From Candidatus Krumholzibacteriia bacterium (GTDB lineage: Bacteria; Krumholzibacteriota; Krumholzibacteriia; LZORAL124-64-63), in NCBI GenBank assembly GCA_024763215.1, contig JANTFX010000023.1, forward strand, positions 1-33,956: a stretch of DNA of 33,956 nt, read 5' to 3'. A program made the position numbers and the translations under genes. Each line of letters starts with the position of its first letter. Within the stretch, counting starts at the first letter, position 1. Positions 1 through 9,511 of this stretch are shown piece by piece. The notes under the pieces were generated by a model. The model made no database searches. It saw only the letters and a program-made list of their open reading frames with translations, and had not been told where the DNA came from.

Positions 1-2775
1 GTCCCGGCACAGCAGGGACAGGGGCTCGGCGCCGAGGCTGGCGCTGCTGGATTTGAGAAAATGCGCGGATTCGGCCAGCAATTCGTGGTCGTGGTTTTCC
101 AGGCCCGCCAGGACGTCCCCGCATTTTTCCTCGAACTTGAGGAAGTATTTCCCGATGACGGCGGTGACGATATCCGGTTTCCCGGGCCGCTGCATCTGCC
201 GCAGATTGTTCAGGGTTTCGAGATTCAGCACCCCCTCCGGCCCCGCGTCGCCGGAGGCTCCACCAACCTCGGGTTCACTCACGGACGGCCCCGACGGTGA
301 CGAATCCGAAGCCACCGGATCCAGGCGGCAGTCCTGCGGAAGCCATGCCTCCAGGATCGAGATGAGCTGGTCCCGGGTGAAAGGCTTGCTGAGGTACCCA
401 TCCATGCCCGCGGACCGGCACTGGAACTGCACTTCCTTCTGGACATTGGCGGTCAAGGCTACGATGGGCAAACGATCGCCGCCGCCTGAGGAGGAGGCCT
501 GCTGTTTTTCCAGCTTCCGGATCATCGTCGCGGCCTCGAAGCCGTCCATTTCGGGCATGTGGCAATCCATGAACACGAGGTCGAATTCCTGATCCATGAC
601 CGCCTGCACCGCTTCCTTGCCGTTCTCGACCAGCACGACGTCCATGCCGAGCAGTTCCAGCATGCCGAGGGCGACATCCTGATTGACCTGGTTGTCTTCA
701 GCCACCAGAACCCGGCTCTTGAACATCACCCTCGGTTCCGACTTTTCACCGCTGTCGGGCTGGTCCTGATCAGGAGAGCCCTCGGCAAGCAGTTCCAGCA
801 GGGTCTGCGCCAGAAGGTTCTTGCGGGCGGGTTTGTGAAGATAACGTTGGATCCCCAGCTCGTTCAGCTCGTCCTGGGACAGGTTCAAATGCCGGGAGCT
901 GAGCATGACCAGGGGCAAATCCCCGGCATCGGGCAAGGCCCGGATTTCCTGAGCCAGCTGGGCCCCGTCCTTCCCCGGCAGATGATAATCCAGGATGGCG
1001 ACATCGAATTTCCTCCCGTTTGCGGTCCCGGCTTCCAGTGTGGCCAGGGCATCCTCGGCCGTGGGGACGCAGGCGCTGTTCATGCCCCAGGAACTGGCGA
1101 ATTCCGCCATGATCTCCAGGTTCAAAGGGGAATCGTCCACCAGCAGGATGCTCTTGCCGGCCAGTTCCGCATGCTGCCGGGGCACCTCCTGGACGGTCAC
1201 ATGCGGGCATGGCAGGTCCAACCGGAACCAGAAAGTGGAGCCTGCACCCTCCTTGCTTTCCACCCCGATGCTTCCGCCCATCAATTCGACAAGTTGCCGC
1301 GAAATCGCCAGCCCCAGGCCCGTGCCCCCGTATCGCCTGGTCGTGGATTCATCCGCCTGGGTGAAGGCGTCGAATATCTTGGCCTGGACCGCGGGAGGCA
1401 TGCCGATGCCGGTATCGATGACCTCGCACTTGAAGGCCATGTGGTCAGAGATGTCGCCTTCGGGGATGACCCGGACCAGGATGTGGCCCTCGCTGGTGAA
1501 TTTGATGGCATTGCCGATGAGGTTCACCAGGACCTGCCGGATCCTCAGGTAGTCACCGTACAGGGGAATGCGTACCGCGGTTGGAACATCCAGATTGATC
1601 TCCAGGCCGCATTTGCTGGCCTGCTCGGACATCAGCTCGATGATATCTTCCATGAAATCACCGAAATGGAAGTTGCTCGGGTCCATCTTCAGCATGCCCG
1701 ATTCGATCTTGGAAAAATCGAGTATGTCGTTGATGATCCCCAGCAAGGCATACCCGGAGTTCTGGATGGCGTTGGTAAAATGAGCCTGGCGGGAAGTCAG
1801 GTTCGTTTCCGACAGAAGCTCGGCCATACCCAGGACACCGTTCATGGGCGTGCGTATTTCGTGGCTCATGGTGGCCAGGAACTCGCTCTTGGCCCGGCTT
1901 GCCTCTTCAGCCTCCTCTTTGGCCTCCAGGGCCTCACGCGATATGACCTCCATCTTCTTGATGGATTCGGAAAGCTCATGCGTCCGTGCGGCGACCTCCT
2001 GTTCCAGCTTTTGCCGGTGATTGCTCAGTTCCTCATCCCGATTCTGGATTTCCGCCAGCATGTTGTTGAAGACTTCGGCCAGGGTTCCGAATTCATCGTT
2101 GGACTTCTTCTCGACCCGGGAATGGAAATTACGGCTGGCCGTTACACCGCTCATGATCTGGATGATGTTGTTCAGGGGATCGGTAAATATCCGTTGCAGA
2201 CGGGATGACAGCAGGATCATGAGAATGATGGAAACGAGCGAGATCATCACCGTGACGAGGTAGAGGTTGCTCATCAGCCGGTGCAATTCACTCTGATCGT
2301 CCACCACCTGCAAGGTCCCCAGATTCTGGCCATCGAGTATGACCGGAACCAGGATCTCCAGGGCTCCTGCGTGGTTTTGTTCCAGGAAGTGGTTGATCGG
2401 TTGCAGGGCTTTCACCCTGGAGGATGAAATGCCGTAGGGATGGTCACCCGCCTCCCGGGTGGTATCCGCGGTCGCGGTGTAGGAGCCGAAAATCTGTCCG
2501 TCATCGTCGTAGAGGTAGGCGGCGATGATTCCGGGTTTGGTGCTGAGGGCCGCCAGGGTCGAATTGGCCGCCCCCCGGTCGCCGAAGACCATCGCGGCGC
2601 TGCAATTCCAGCTCATGATGGAGGATAGCGAATACAGGTTGTCCGAGATTATCCGGTGGGTGCGGCCGTATTCGGTGGCCACCATCGCCGCGGTCGCCAG
2701 CAGGATCACCAGGGTCCCCGTAGAAACCATGATCATCGAAAGCTTGGTCCGGATTTTCAGATCTTGAAAGCGCAT
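1..2775 (-). CDS. Hybrid sensor histidine kinase (CHASE8-HAMP-HisKA-HATPase-REC-REC-Hpt), 3' end cut by window edge
   Basis: The frame stays open from an ATG at 2775 to the window edge, giving 925 visible residues. A first membrane helix (about 12-34) precedes a periplasmic domain (about 35-160) that resembles CHASE8, with a pattern like [19 protein letters not shown] second helix lies at about 167-190, then HAMP and a coiled coil. HisKA carries [11 protein letters not shown] with phospho-acceptor His305, and the ATPase has NLIGNAIKF and GGTGLGLAI. Two receivers follow, with phosphorylatable Asp596 (LDYHLPG) and Asp737 ([10 protein letters not shown]). An Hpt domain begins near 870 with His905 in [13 protein letters not shown]. 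This is BarA/ArcB-like phosphorelay architecture. The ATG overlaps the stop of the upstream YfiR gene by one base (TGATG), implying translational coupling. The output regulator is not in the window. Confidence 0.93.
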   Translation of the reverse strand, partial: MRFQDLKIRTKLSMIMVSTGTLVILLATAAMVATEYGRTHRIISDNLYSLSSIMSWNCSAAMVFGDRGAANSTLAALSTKPGIIAAYLYDDDGQIFGSYTATADTTREAGDHPYGISSSRVKALQPINHFLEQNHAGALEILVPVILDGQNLGTLQVVDDQSELHRLMSNLYLVTVMISLVSIILMILLSSRLQRIFTDPLNNIIQIMSGVTASRNFHSRVEKKSNDEFGTLAEVFNNMLAEIQNRDEELSNHRQKLEQEVAARTHELSESIKKMEVISREALEAKEEAEEASRAKSEFLATMSHEIRTPMNGVLGMAELLSETNLTSRQAHFTNAIQNSGYALLGIINDILDFSKIESGMLKMDPSNFHFGDFMEDIIELMSEQASKCGLEINLDVPTAVRIPLYGDYLRIRQVLVNLIGNAIKFTSEGHILVRVIPEGDISDHMAFKCEVIDTGIGMPPAVQAKIFDAFTQADESTTRRYGGTGLGLAISRQLVELMGGSIGVESKEGAGSTFWFRLDLPCPHVTVQEVPRQHAELAGKSILLVDDSPLNLEIMAEFASSWGMNSACVPTAEDALATLEAGTANGRKFDVAILDYHLPGKDGAQLAQEIRALPDAGDLPLVMLSSRHLNLSQDELNELGIQRYLHKPARKNLLAQTLLELLAEGSPDQDQPDSGEKSEPRVMFKSRVLVAEDNQVNQDVALGMLELLGMDVVLVENGKEAVQAVMDQEFDLVFMDCHMPEMDGFEAATMIRKLEKQQASSSGGGDRLPIVALTANVQKEVQFQCRSAGMDGYLSKPFTRDQLISILEAWLPQDCRLDPVASDSSPSGPSVSEPEVGGASGDAGPEGVLNLETLNNLRQMQRPGKPDIVTAVIGKYFLKFEEKCGDVLAGLENHDHELLAESAHFLKSSSASLGAEPLSLLCRD

Positions 2776-3359
2776 CAGTGGATCTCCCCCTTCTTCCCAC
2801 CGATAACCTTGGCTGCCAGTTTGAGAATTCTGGAGCTGATGGATATCTGGTGCTCCCTGGCATGATCCAGATTCACCTGGAAACTGATCCGGCCTTCATC
2901 GTTGACCAGGTTCAGGATCCCCCCTGATTCCAGGAACCCGTTCATCTCACCGATGGTCAGGACCGGTTCCTCGTCCAGGGCCGCCAGGACCTGGGGCCAC
3001 AGCTCCCGTTCGCTGCTGACCAGGAACAGGATCTGACACCCCCGGACCTCCAGGGGGTTCCGGGTGAAGGCGATTTCGATGGTGCGGCCGGCGACCTTGC
3101 GGCCGGCGATGGCGTTAAAGTCCCAGGTCACCCCCCTGTCGCCGAAGACAACGACCTTGAACGCGTCCTGTTGCCCGGCGAGGGCCTGGTCAGGCCACTG
3201 GGTAAAACGCGCGAAGTTGTATACCAGGGCCGCCTTGACCTTGTATTCCCTGCTGATCGTCTCCTCGGCCAGCGCCCTGCGGCCTGGACAGATGGACGTG
3301 ATCAATAGCAGGACCAGCGTCCAGCTCAGGACCTTCTCCACCGGCCATGCCTTTTCCAT
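2775..3359 (-). CDS. YfiR-like (DUF4154) periplasmic protein
   Basis: A 194-residue protein with a signal peptide (about 1-32, ending in RRALAEE). The mature part follows the YfiR/DUF4154 pattern: [16 protein letters not shown] near the start, [11 protein letters not shown] in the middle, then [18 protein letters not shown] and a terminal [15 protein letters not shown]. In Pseudomonas, YfiR is a periplasmic repressor that binds the sensor domain of the diguanylate cyclase YfiN. Here the next gene is a kinase with a YfiN-like CHASE8-HAMP input, so the inferred role is periplasmic control of that kinase. The ATG at 3359 is chosen over upstream in-frame codons because it begins directly at the signal peptide and lies 8 bp after the receptor gene's stop. 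Confidence 0.85.
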   Translation of the reverse strand: MEKAWPVEKVLSWTLVLLLITSICPGRRALAEETISREYKVKAALVYNFARFTQWPDQALAGQQDAFKVVVFGDRGVTWDFNAIAGRKVAGRTIEIAFTRNPLEVRGCQILFLVSSERELWPQVLAALDEEPVLTIGEMNGFLESGGILNLVNDEGRISFQVNLDHAREHQISISSRILKLAAKVIGGKKGEIH

Positions 3360-3367
3360 TCGGCGCA

Positions 3368-5416
3368 CTAGAAGGACCACCTGACCTTGGCGTAGTAGCT
3401 GCGTGGAACAACGGTCGGAATTGAAAAACTTTCGGCCACATATTCCATGTGATCCTCGTCCAGCAGGTTCCTGCCCACCAGGGAAACCTTGACATCCTTG
3501 TACAGCCGCCAGTTGAGGGCCGCGTCCAGGGTCGTATAAGAGGGGATGTGAAAATTGCCATTGATGCTGTTCTGCCTGGCCCAGCATTCATCAACATAGC
3601 GGAGGGAAATGTTACCCTCGATGGCCGCTGAAGGATGGAATCCCCAGCTGAAATTCAACATGTTTTCTGGTGCCAGAATATCGTTGTCATGGGGAAGGCC
3701 GCCGTCTTGAACGTCCCGCTTCAACAAAGAGTAGGCCAGGTCCCAGCGCAACCAGCTTCCCGCCTGCCAGGACAAGGCCGCCTCGACGCCGTAATCCCCG
3801 AAGTCCCCCCCATTGCTGAAAACCATGGGCTGAAGGATATGGGGCGGTTGGTCCATGAAACGCATTTCCGGGTCGCCGGGTATGGACGTCTGAAGTTGCT
3901 CATAGTCGTTATAGAACATCGTGATATCCGCCGATGCCTCCGGCAGGGTGAAACGATAACCCACCTCGTAGGCGATGAGTTCTTCGGAGGAGAAATTTCC
4001 ATTGCCGGTGACCATGATCCCCACCGGCAGGGGAGCCGGATTGGACGGGGTTTCCGGGGGCATCACCATGGCCAGGATCCCCAGATTATCTTCGGCCCGC
4101 ATGGGTGTCCGCACGGCCCGGGATACCGCAGCCCAGATCCGGTGCTTGTCCCGGGCCCGCCAGATGAACCGGACGCTGGGCTGGACCTCGGCACCGGTGT
4201 AGTCGTTGTGTTCGAACTTGCTGCCGGCGATCAGGGAGGCGCGGTCGTTCCAGAGGGATAGCTCGTCCTGGATGAAGATGCTGTAGAGGTCCAGATCCAC
4301 GGCGCCCGCATTCTCCAGAACCACCCGGCGCATCTTGACGTCGTTGGTGGTGTGCCGGTAGCCCGCTCCCCAGACCAGGGCGTGCTTCCCGGCCTGGAAA
4401 TGGTGCTGGAAATCGTAGTCAACCTGGCCGGTGGCCTGGTAAGCCATGGCTTCGTCCCGCACAGCGCGGTTGAAATAGACCTGCAGGGCGAATTCCGCGG
4501 TGGGCGACAGGGTCTTGGTCCAGCGGCCAAGGACGTTGCCGCCGGAAACGTCGATTTCCTCCGCGGTCTGGACTTCGTAGGGCGGTGTCAGCTGCGCGAA
4601 CCGGACCTGGTCATCGATGGTGCCGGAGTAGATTTCTCCCTGGAAGGTCAGGGCCCGGGACGCGCCCTGCTGGGCGTCGATCCGGAATCCGCTCCTGTAC
4701 ATCTGCCAGTCATCTGCGGCGTCCTGTCCGTCCTGGAACTTGAACTGGTCCCGTGAAAAGGCCTTGCCGTAGAAGCGGGCGAAGGTCCCCTCGCCCAGCC
4801 TGGTTCCGTAACGGACGGCGCCGAAGCCCTGCTCGTAATCTCCTGCGCCCCCGACGGCCAACCCGCCCTGGGTATCGGCGGCGTGCTTGGTGATGATGTT
4901 GATCACACCGTTGACCGCGTTGGCGCCCCAGAGCGTAGAACCGGGTCCACGGATGATCTCGATGCGGTCGACATCCTCGATCATCACGTCTTCCTGTTCC
5001 CAGTAGACTCCTGAAAAGGCCGGCGTGTATACGCTGCGGCCATCGATCAGAACCAGCAACTTGTTGCTGAAACGGCCATTGAACCCCCGGGAAGTCACGG
5101 CCCATTTGTTGGCGTCGATGCGCCCCACGTGGATACCGGGCACCATGGACAGGGCCTCCGGGATGCTGGTGACCCCCCGGCGCTCGAGGTCCTCGGCGGT
5201 GATCACGAAAACTGCCGCGGCGGCGTCATGCAGGGGTTGGGACCGCTTGGAGACGGAAGTGACCTTGACGCCCAGCAGGTCTTCCAGGCTGAGGTCCAGG
5301 ACATTCTCATCGGAACCGGCAGGCTCGGACATGACTCCGCCCAGAGCGGTACAGGGAACGGCCAGCAACATGGTTACGAGGATCAGAAATAGACCGGTGC
5401 GCCGATCTGGGTACAT
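3368..5416 (-). CDS. TonB-dependent outer-membrane receptor
   Basis: A 682-residue protein with a signal peptide (about 1-27). A short N-terminal segment, LSLEDLLGVKVTSVSKR, is typical of a receptor subfamily often annotated as vitamin B12 or colicin I receptor-like. The plug domain (about 55-165) shows FVITAEDLERRG, IPEALSMVPGIHVG, LVLIDGRSVYTP, and IEIIRGPGSTLWGANAVNG followed by VINIIT. The rest is a beta-barrel ending in an aromatic residue (KVRWSF), as BAM substrates do. It is the first gene of a tight operon with the YfiR-like and kinase genes. The ligand cannot be told from sequence. With a signalling pair downstream it may act in sensing as well as uptake, which is inference. CAGGAGAG upstream of the ATG is a good ribosome binding site. 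Confidence 0.93.
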   Translation of the reverse strand: MYPDRRTGLFLILVTMLLAVPCTALGGVMSEPAGSDENVLDLSLEDLLGVKVTSVSKRSQPLHDAAAAVFVITAEDLERRGVTSIPEALSMVPGIHVGRIDANKWAVTSRGFNGRFSNKLLVLIDGRSVYTPAFSGVYWEQEDVMIEDVDRIEIIRGPGSTLWGANAVNGVINIITKHAADTQGGLAVGGAGDYEQGFGAVRYGTRLGEGTFARFYGKAFSRDQFKFQDGQDAADDWQMYRSGFRIDAQQGASRALTFQGEIYSGTIDDQVRFAQLTPPYEVQTAEEIDVSGGNVLGRWTKTLSPTAEFALQVYFNRAVRDEAMAYQATGQVDYDFQHHFQAGKHALVWGAGYRHTTNDVKMRRVVLENAGAVDLDLYSIFIQDELSLWNDRASLIAGSKFEHNDYTGAEVQPSVRFIWRARDKHRIWAAVSRAVRTPMRAEDNLGILAMVMPPETPSNPAPLPVGIMVTGNGNFSSEELIAYEVGYRFTLPEASADITMFYNDYEQLQTSIPGDPEMRFMDQPPHILQPMVFSNGGDFGDYGVEAALSWQAGSWLRWDLAYSLLKRDVQDGGLPHDNDILAPENMLNFSWGFHPSAAIEGNISLRYVDECWARQNSINGNFHIPSYTTLDAALNWRLYKDVKVSLVGRNLLDEDHMEYVAESFSIPTVVPRSYYAKVRWSF

Positions 5417-5643
5417 GGTTGTCTCTCCTGGCTAGATTCATCCCCCAACGGCCTTCAAGCCGGAATCAACCCACATGCCTCCGGGCGAGATGGGGCATAG
5501 GGCCGTCGTGACGGATATAAAATCGGATTGTCATTCTCAGACTTGAGAAAAATTCCCGGATCGGGGTTTCCGGTGGGAAGGGATAATCATCGACGATGTT
5601 CCTGGACCAAGCTGACTCGCAGCTGGTAGGTACCCCGCCCCTG
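5417..5643. promoter_or_regulatory. Intergenic region upstream of the TonB receptor operon
   Basis: 227 bp without a gene. It should hold the promoter of the receptor-YfiR-kinase operon. Near its middle is an AT-rich patch (about 5505-5555) containing a short inverted repeat, TTCTCA-N4-TGAGAA, at 5534-5549, and TTATAT on the minus strand nearby as a possible -10. No convincing -35 at standard spacing was found, so no promoter is called. A small hairpin (CGGCCTTCAAGCCG, about 5450-5463) lies closer to the start codon. Confidence 0.35.
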
Positions 5644-6324
5644 CTAGTCGCCGGCCGGCCGGGGTTCCAGGGGCATGGTCACGCTGAAAGCCCCCCTCAG
5701 ATCCCCCAGGGCGAACCCCGTGGCCTGGTCCGACGGGTACAGCTCGGCCAACCTGGACCGGACCTCGGGGGCGAGGCTGGAACCGTGGCACTTCAGGCAC
5801 AGCGGCTGGGTGGGGATGGCCTTCATGTAGCGGAAAAGACGCCCGCCGTCGGGCCCCTCCACGACCTCCCACTTCTGCAGTTCCCGCGGCCCGGCGCCGG
5901 CGGCCTTGTCGGCGGCGAACCGGGTCATGACCGCGGTTTCCCACGCGTCCGGAGCGTTGTCCGGGTTGCGCGGCTTCAGGCTGGTGCGGCCCACCTCCAT
6001 GCCTTCCCGCTCACCGATCCCGGCGGCGATCCCGGGCGCCTGGGTATGGCACACATCCAGGGCGGCGGCCGGCCCTCCTTCCTGCAGCCCCTTGCGCAAG
6101 GCGACCTTCAGGTCGCTGCCGAGTTCGGCGACCGCGGCCCGGCACCGCACCAGGGCCTCGTCGGTCGTCAACGGCTTGGCCGGCCGAGCGGTCGAGGATG
6201 CGGCCATGTCCTGTTCAGACGCCGCCTTCCTCGTTTCGGGCTGCCGGGAATCCCCTCCCGAACAACCTCCCAGCACCATGGCGGCCACCAGCAACATCAA
6301 CAGATTCCGCTTGCTGTCATTCAT
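5644..6324 (-). CDS. DUF3365 / Tll0287-like c-type haem lipoprotein
   Basis: A 226-residue protein with a lipoprotein signal (VLGGC, lipidated Cys21), so it is probably membrane-anchored outside the cytoplasm. The body matches the DUF3365 (Tll0287-like haem) family: AAVAELGSDLKVALRKGL, a VCHTQAP motif, RTSLKPRNPDNAPDAWE, and a classic haem c site CLKCH (Cys176, Cys179, His180) followed by GSSLAPEV. The C-terminus, LRGAFSVTMPLEP, is also typical. The start at 6324 has GAGGAGG upstream. It lies about 90 bp after nuoN in the same direction, with a strong hairpin between them, so it may be read-through-linked or separate. A role in electron transfer or redox sensing near Complex I is inference. 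Confidence 0.85.
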   Translation of the reverse strand: MNDSKRNLLMLLVAAMVLGGCSGGDSRQPETRKAASEQDMAASSTARPAKPLTTDEALVRCRAAVAELGSDLKVALRKGLQEGGPAAALDVCHTQAPGIAAGIGEREGMEVGRTSLKPRNPDNAPDAWETAVMTRFAADKAAGAGPRELQKWEVVEGPDGGRLFRYMKAIPTQPLCLKCHGSSLAPEVRSRLAELYPSDQATGFALGDLRGAFSVTMPLEPRPAGD

Positions 6325-6353
6325 GCCGACCTCCTCAGCCTCAGCAGGGCAAT

Positions 6354-6383
6354 GCAGCCCGCGGCGTGGGTGCCGCGGGCTGC
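6354..6383 (-). terminator. Strong hairpin at the end of the nuo operon
   Basis: A perfect 12-bp GC-rich stem (GCAGCCCGCGGC and its complement) with a 6-nt loop between nuoN and the haem lipoprotein gene. There is no clear T-run after it in the minus direction, so it may attenuate rather than fully terminate. Confidence 0.5.
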
Positions 6384-6414
6384 TGGAAATGATAACCGAA
6401 GATGAACCGGATGA

Positions 6415-7944
6415 CTACATGTGCACCGTCATCAGGGCGATGGCCTGGTCGGCCAGGGCCTTGAACTGCCCGAAGTAGATCCCCAGCACCAGCGTCGGCA
6501 CCGTCAGCACGCCCAGCACGGTGTACTGCAGCCAGTGCAGCTTCAAGGGGCTGGTGTCGGCGCCCTCGGCGGGCCTGGTCAGGAACATGGCCTTGACCAC
6601 CTTGAAGTAGTAGTACAGGCCGATGACCGAGTTGACCGCGGCGACGATGACCAGCCAGAACCACTGCTTGTCCATGACCGCGGTGAAGAGGTACAGCTTC
6701 CCGACGAAGCCGGCGAAGGGCGGGATGCCCGCCAGGGAGCCCAGGAAGATCACCATCATGGCTCCGGCCCAGGGCGCGCGGAAACCCAGCCCGACGTAGT
6801 CCTGCAGGTCCTCGCTCTTGAGGTGGTTGTTGATGGCCACCACGAAGAAGAACGCGCCCAGGTTCATGAAGGTGTAGACCAGCAGGTAGAACAGGATCGC
6901 CTGCAGCCCCTGGCCCGTCAGCAGCACGAAACCCATGAGGATGTAGCCCACGTGGGAGATGCTGGAGTAGGCCAGCAGGCGCTTGACGTTGGTCTGCCGC
7001 AGGGCGACGAGGTTGGCGTAGATCATGGTCGCGGCCGACATCACGGCCACCAGCAGGGGCCAGTTGAAGTCCGCGATCAACGTCGATCCGGTCGCCGGGT
7101 CGTTGCCGGCGGCCAGGGTCGTGTAGAAGAAGCGGATCATCAGGGCGAAGCCGGCGGCCTTGGGCCCCACGGAGAACAGGGCGCTGATGGGGGTCGGCGC
7201 GCCCTCGTAGACGTCCGGAGCCCAGTAGTGGAACGGAACCGCGGCGATCTTGTAGCTCATGCCGACCAGGATCAGGACCGCGGCCGTCAGCAGGCCGAAG
7301 GGGTTGGCGGCCCCGGCCAGCAGCCCGGCGCGGATGCCCGCGAAGGTCAGCGATCCGGTCATGCCGTACAGCAGGGACAGCCCGTAAAGCATGATGGCGC
7401 TGCTGACCGCGCCGAAGATGACGTACTTCAACGAGGCCTCGGTGCTGCGCAGGCTGGTGCGCATGTATCCGGCCATGACGTAGCTGACCAACCCGACGCC
7501 CTCCATGGACAGGAACAGCATCAGCAGGTCGCGGGCCTCGGCCATGACGCACATGGCCAGGGTCATCAGGGCGGTCAGGTAGTAGAACTCGCCCTTGTTC
7601 TCCCGCTTATGGCCCATGATCTCCTCGCTGGTCCAGGCGAACAGCACCGTGGCCAGCCCCGTGAAGATGAACAGCAGGCGGAAGAACCCGGCCATGCCGT
7701 CGACCACCATGAGTTTGCCCATGATGGAGTGGGCGGTCGGGTCGGCGTGCAGCACCGCGGCCACGGCATAGCTGCCGGCGGTGACCAGGCCGAAGACGGT
7801 GATGGCGAACGGCAGCCAGGTGCGGCGGCCACGGACCACCAGATCGCCCACCAACGCCACCAGGAAGGTGCCGGCCAGCACCGCTTCGGGGATCCAGGAG
7901 GCCATGTCCGACCAACTGGGAATGTTCAGGTTCAACAGTTCCAT
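6415..7944 (-). CDS. nuoN: NADH-quinone oxidoreductase subunit N
   Basis: 509 residues, about 14 membrane helices, Mrp antiporter family. This is one of the proton-pumping subunits of the membrane arm of Complex I. Supporting motifs include AGYMRTSLRSTEASLKY, YKIAAVPFHYWAPDVYEGAPTP (lysine in a broken helix and the family signature), LLAYSSISHVGYILMG and PPFAGFVGKLYLF. AAGGAG lies upstream of the ATG at 7944. It is the last gene of the nuo operon, 28 bp after nuoM. Length is normal for the family. Confidence 0.97.
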   Translation of the reverse strand: MELLNLNIPSWSDMASWIPEAVLAGTFLVALVGDLVVRGRRTWLPFAITVFGLVTAGSYAVAAVLHADPTAHSIMGKLMVVDGMAGFFRLLFIFTGLATVLFAWTSEEIMGHKRENKGEFYYLTALMTLAMCVMAEARDLLMLFLSMEGVGLVSYVMAGYMRTSLRSTEASLKYVIFGAVSSAIMLYGLSLLYGMTGSLTFAGIRAGLLAGAANPFGLLTAAVLILVGMSYKIAAVPFHYWAPDVYEGAPTPISALFSVGPKAAGFALMIRFFYTTLAAGNDPATGSTLIADFNWPLLVAVMSAATMIYANLVALRQTNVKRLLAYSSISHVGYILMGFVLLTGQGLQAILFYLLVYTFMNLGAFFFVVAINNHLKSEDLQDYVGLGFRAPWAGAMMVIFLGSLAGIPPFAGFVGKLYLFTAVMDKQWFWLVIVAAVNSVIGLYYYFKVVKAMFLTRPAEGADTSPLKLHWLQYTVLGVLTVPTLVLGIYFGQFKALADQAIALMTVHM

Positions 7945-7972
7945 CGAGGAACACTCCTTAGGCGGGGCCGGA

Positions 7973-9469
7973 TCAGCCGGCCACCACCTTGATCAGGTGG
8001 TTCAGGGACACCCTCATCAGATCCAGCACCGGCATGGGGTACACACCCAGGACCAGGACGATGATGCCGATGGGAACGAGGGTGAACATCTCGCGGGCGT
8101 TGATGTCCGGCAAGCTGTCCCACTTGTCGTTCTTCGGACCCAGGAACACGCGCTGCAGCATCCACAGCACGTAGGCGGCCCCGATGATGATGCCCAGGGC
8201 GCTGATCATGGCCACGGTGCGGTAGACGGGGAAGGCGCCGATGAAGATCATGGCCTCGCTGACGAATCCGCTCAGGCCCGGCAACCCGATGGCCGCGAAC
8301 AGGGCGAAGCTGAAGAAGCTCGTGTAGAGGGGCATCTGCATGCCCAGGCCGCCGAAGCCGTTGATCTCACGGGTGTGGGCCCGGTCGTAGACCACGCCCA
8401 CGCAGAGGAACATCATGGCCGTGATGGTGCCGTGGTTGAACATCTGCAGCACCGCGCCGTTGATGCCCGCGGTGGTGAACGCGGCCATGCCCAGCAGCAC
8501 GTAGCCCATGTGGCTGATGGACGAGTAGGCCACCAGCTTCTTCATGTCCGTCTGGGCCATGGCGCAGTAGGCGCCGTACAGGATGTTGATGGCCCCCATG
8601 ATCGCCAGGGCGTAGCTGAACCAGACCGCGGCGTCGGGCAGGATGGGGTAGCTGATGCGCAGGATGCCGTAGGTCCCCATCTTCAGCAGCACGCCGGCCA
8701 GGATGACCGATACGGCCGTGGGCGCCTCGACGTGGGCGTCGGGCAGCCAGGTGTGGAACGGGAAGATCGGCACCTTGATGGCGAACCCGATGAACAGCCC
8801 GATCCACAGCAGATGGCGGATGTTGGTCATCTGCAGCCACTGGCTGTGGTTCGACTGGTCCATCATGTAGAGCATGTTGAAGGTGTGGCCGCCGGTCGTG
8901 GGATCCTGCACGTTCAGGTAGAAGGCGATCATGGCCAGCAGCATGAGCACCGAACCGGCCAGGGTGTACAGGAAGAACTTGATGGCGGCGTACTCGCGCC
9001 GCGGTCCGCCCCAGATCCCGATCAGGAAGTACATGGGCAGCAGCATCAGCTCCCAGAACAGGTAGAACAGGAAGAAGTCCAGGGCGCAGAACACCCCCAT
9101 CATGGCCGCTTCGAGGATGAGGAACAGGGCGAAGTAGCCCTTGGTCGCCTTGGCGATGTTCCACGAGGCGATGATGCACAGGAACGAGAGCAGCGCCGTC
9201 AGCAGCACCATGGGCACGCTCAGGCCGTCGATGCCCATGAAGTACTCGATGTTGAAGCTCTTGATCCAGGTGTAGTGCTCGACGAACTGCATGGCCGCCG
9301 TGCCGCGGTCGAAGTTCACGAACAGCTGCACCGCCAGGATCAACGGCACCGCGGCCGCGGCAGCCGCGACCGTCTTGATGATCTCTTTTCGTTCCGACGG
9401 AATGAAAGCGATCACAGCCGCCCCGATGACCGGAAAGAAAGTCATCCAGGAAAGAATGTGCTCACCCAT
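7973..9469 (-). CDS. nuoM: NADH-quinone oxidoreductase subunit M
   Basis: 498 residues, about 14 helices, an antiporter-like proton-pumping subunit of Complex I. It shows the NuoM hallmarks FFLFYLFWELMLLPMYFLIG (conserved Glu in TM5), PIFPFHTWLPDAHVEAPTA, VILAGVLLKMGTYG, KKLVAYSSISHMGYVLLG and GLPGLSGFVSE. GAGGAG is positioned 8 nt before the ATG at 9469. It follows nuoL by 42 bp and precedes nuoN by 28 bp. Confidence 0.97.
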   Translation of the reverse strand: MGEHILSWMTFFPVIGAAVIAFIPSERKEIIKTVAAAAAAVPLILAVQLFVNFDRGTAAMQFVEHYTWIKSFNIEYFMGIDGLSVPMVLLTALLSFLCIIASWNIAKATKGYFALFLILEAAMMGVFCALDFFLFYLFWELMLLPMYFLIGIWGGPRREYAAIKFFLYTLAGSVLMLLAMIAFYLNVQDPTTGGHTFNMLYMMDQSNHSQWLQMTNIRHLLWIGLFIGFAIKVPIFPFHTWLPDAHVEAPTAVSVILAGVLLKMGTYGILRISYPILPDAAVWFSYALAIMGAINILYGAYCAMAQTDMKKLVAYSSISHMGYVLLGMAAFTTAGINGAVLQMFNHGTITAMMFLCVGVVYDRAHTREINGFGGLGMQMPLYTSFFSFALFAAIGLPGLSGFVSEAMIFIGAFPVYRTVAMISALGIIIGAAYVLWMLQRVFLGPKNDKWDSLPDINAREMFTLVPIGIIVLVLGVYPMPVLDLMRVSLNHLIKVVAG

Positions 9470-9511
9470 GCGTGGCGCTCCTCTCGGGGGTACTCGGAAT
9501 CAACCCGTACA

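Noticed and set aside
559-2208. A 549-codon plus-strand open frame
   Set aside because: It lies antisense to the hybrid kinase, whose motifs (HisKA, REC) are unambiguous on the minus strand.
6421-7992. A 523-codon plus-strand open frame
   Set aside because: Antisense shadow of nuoN with low-complexity translation.
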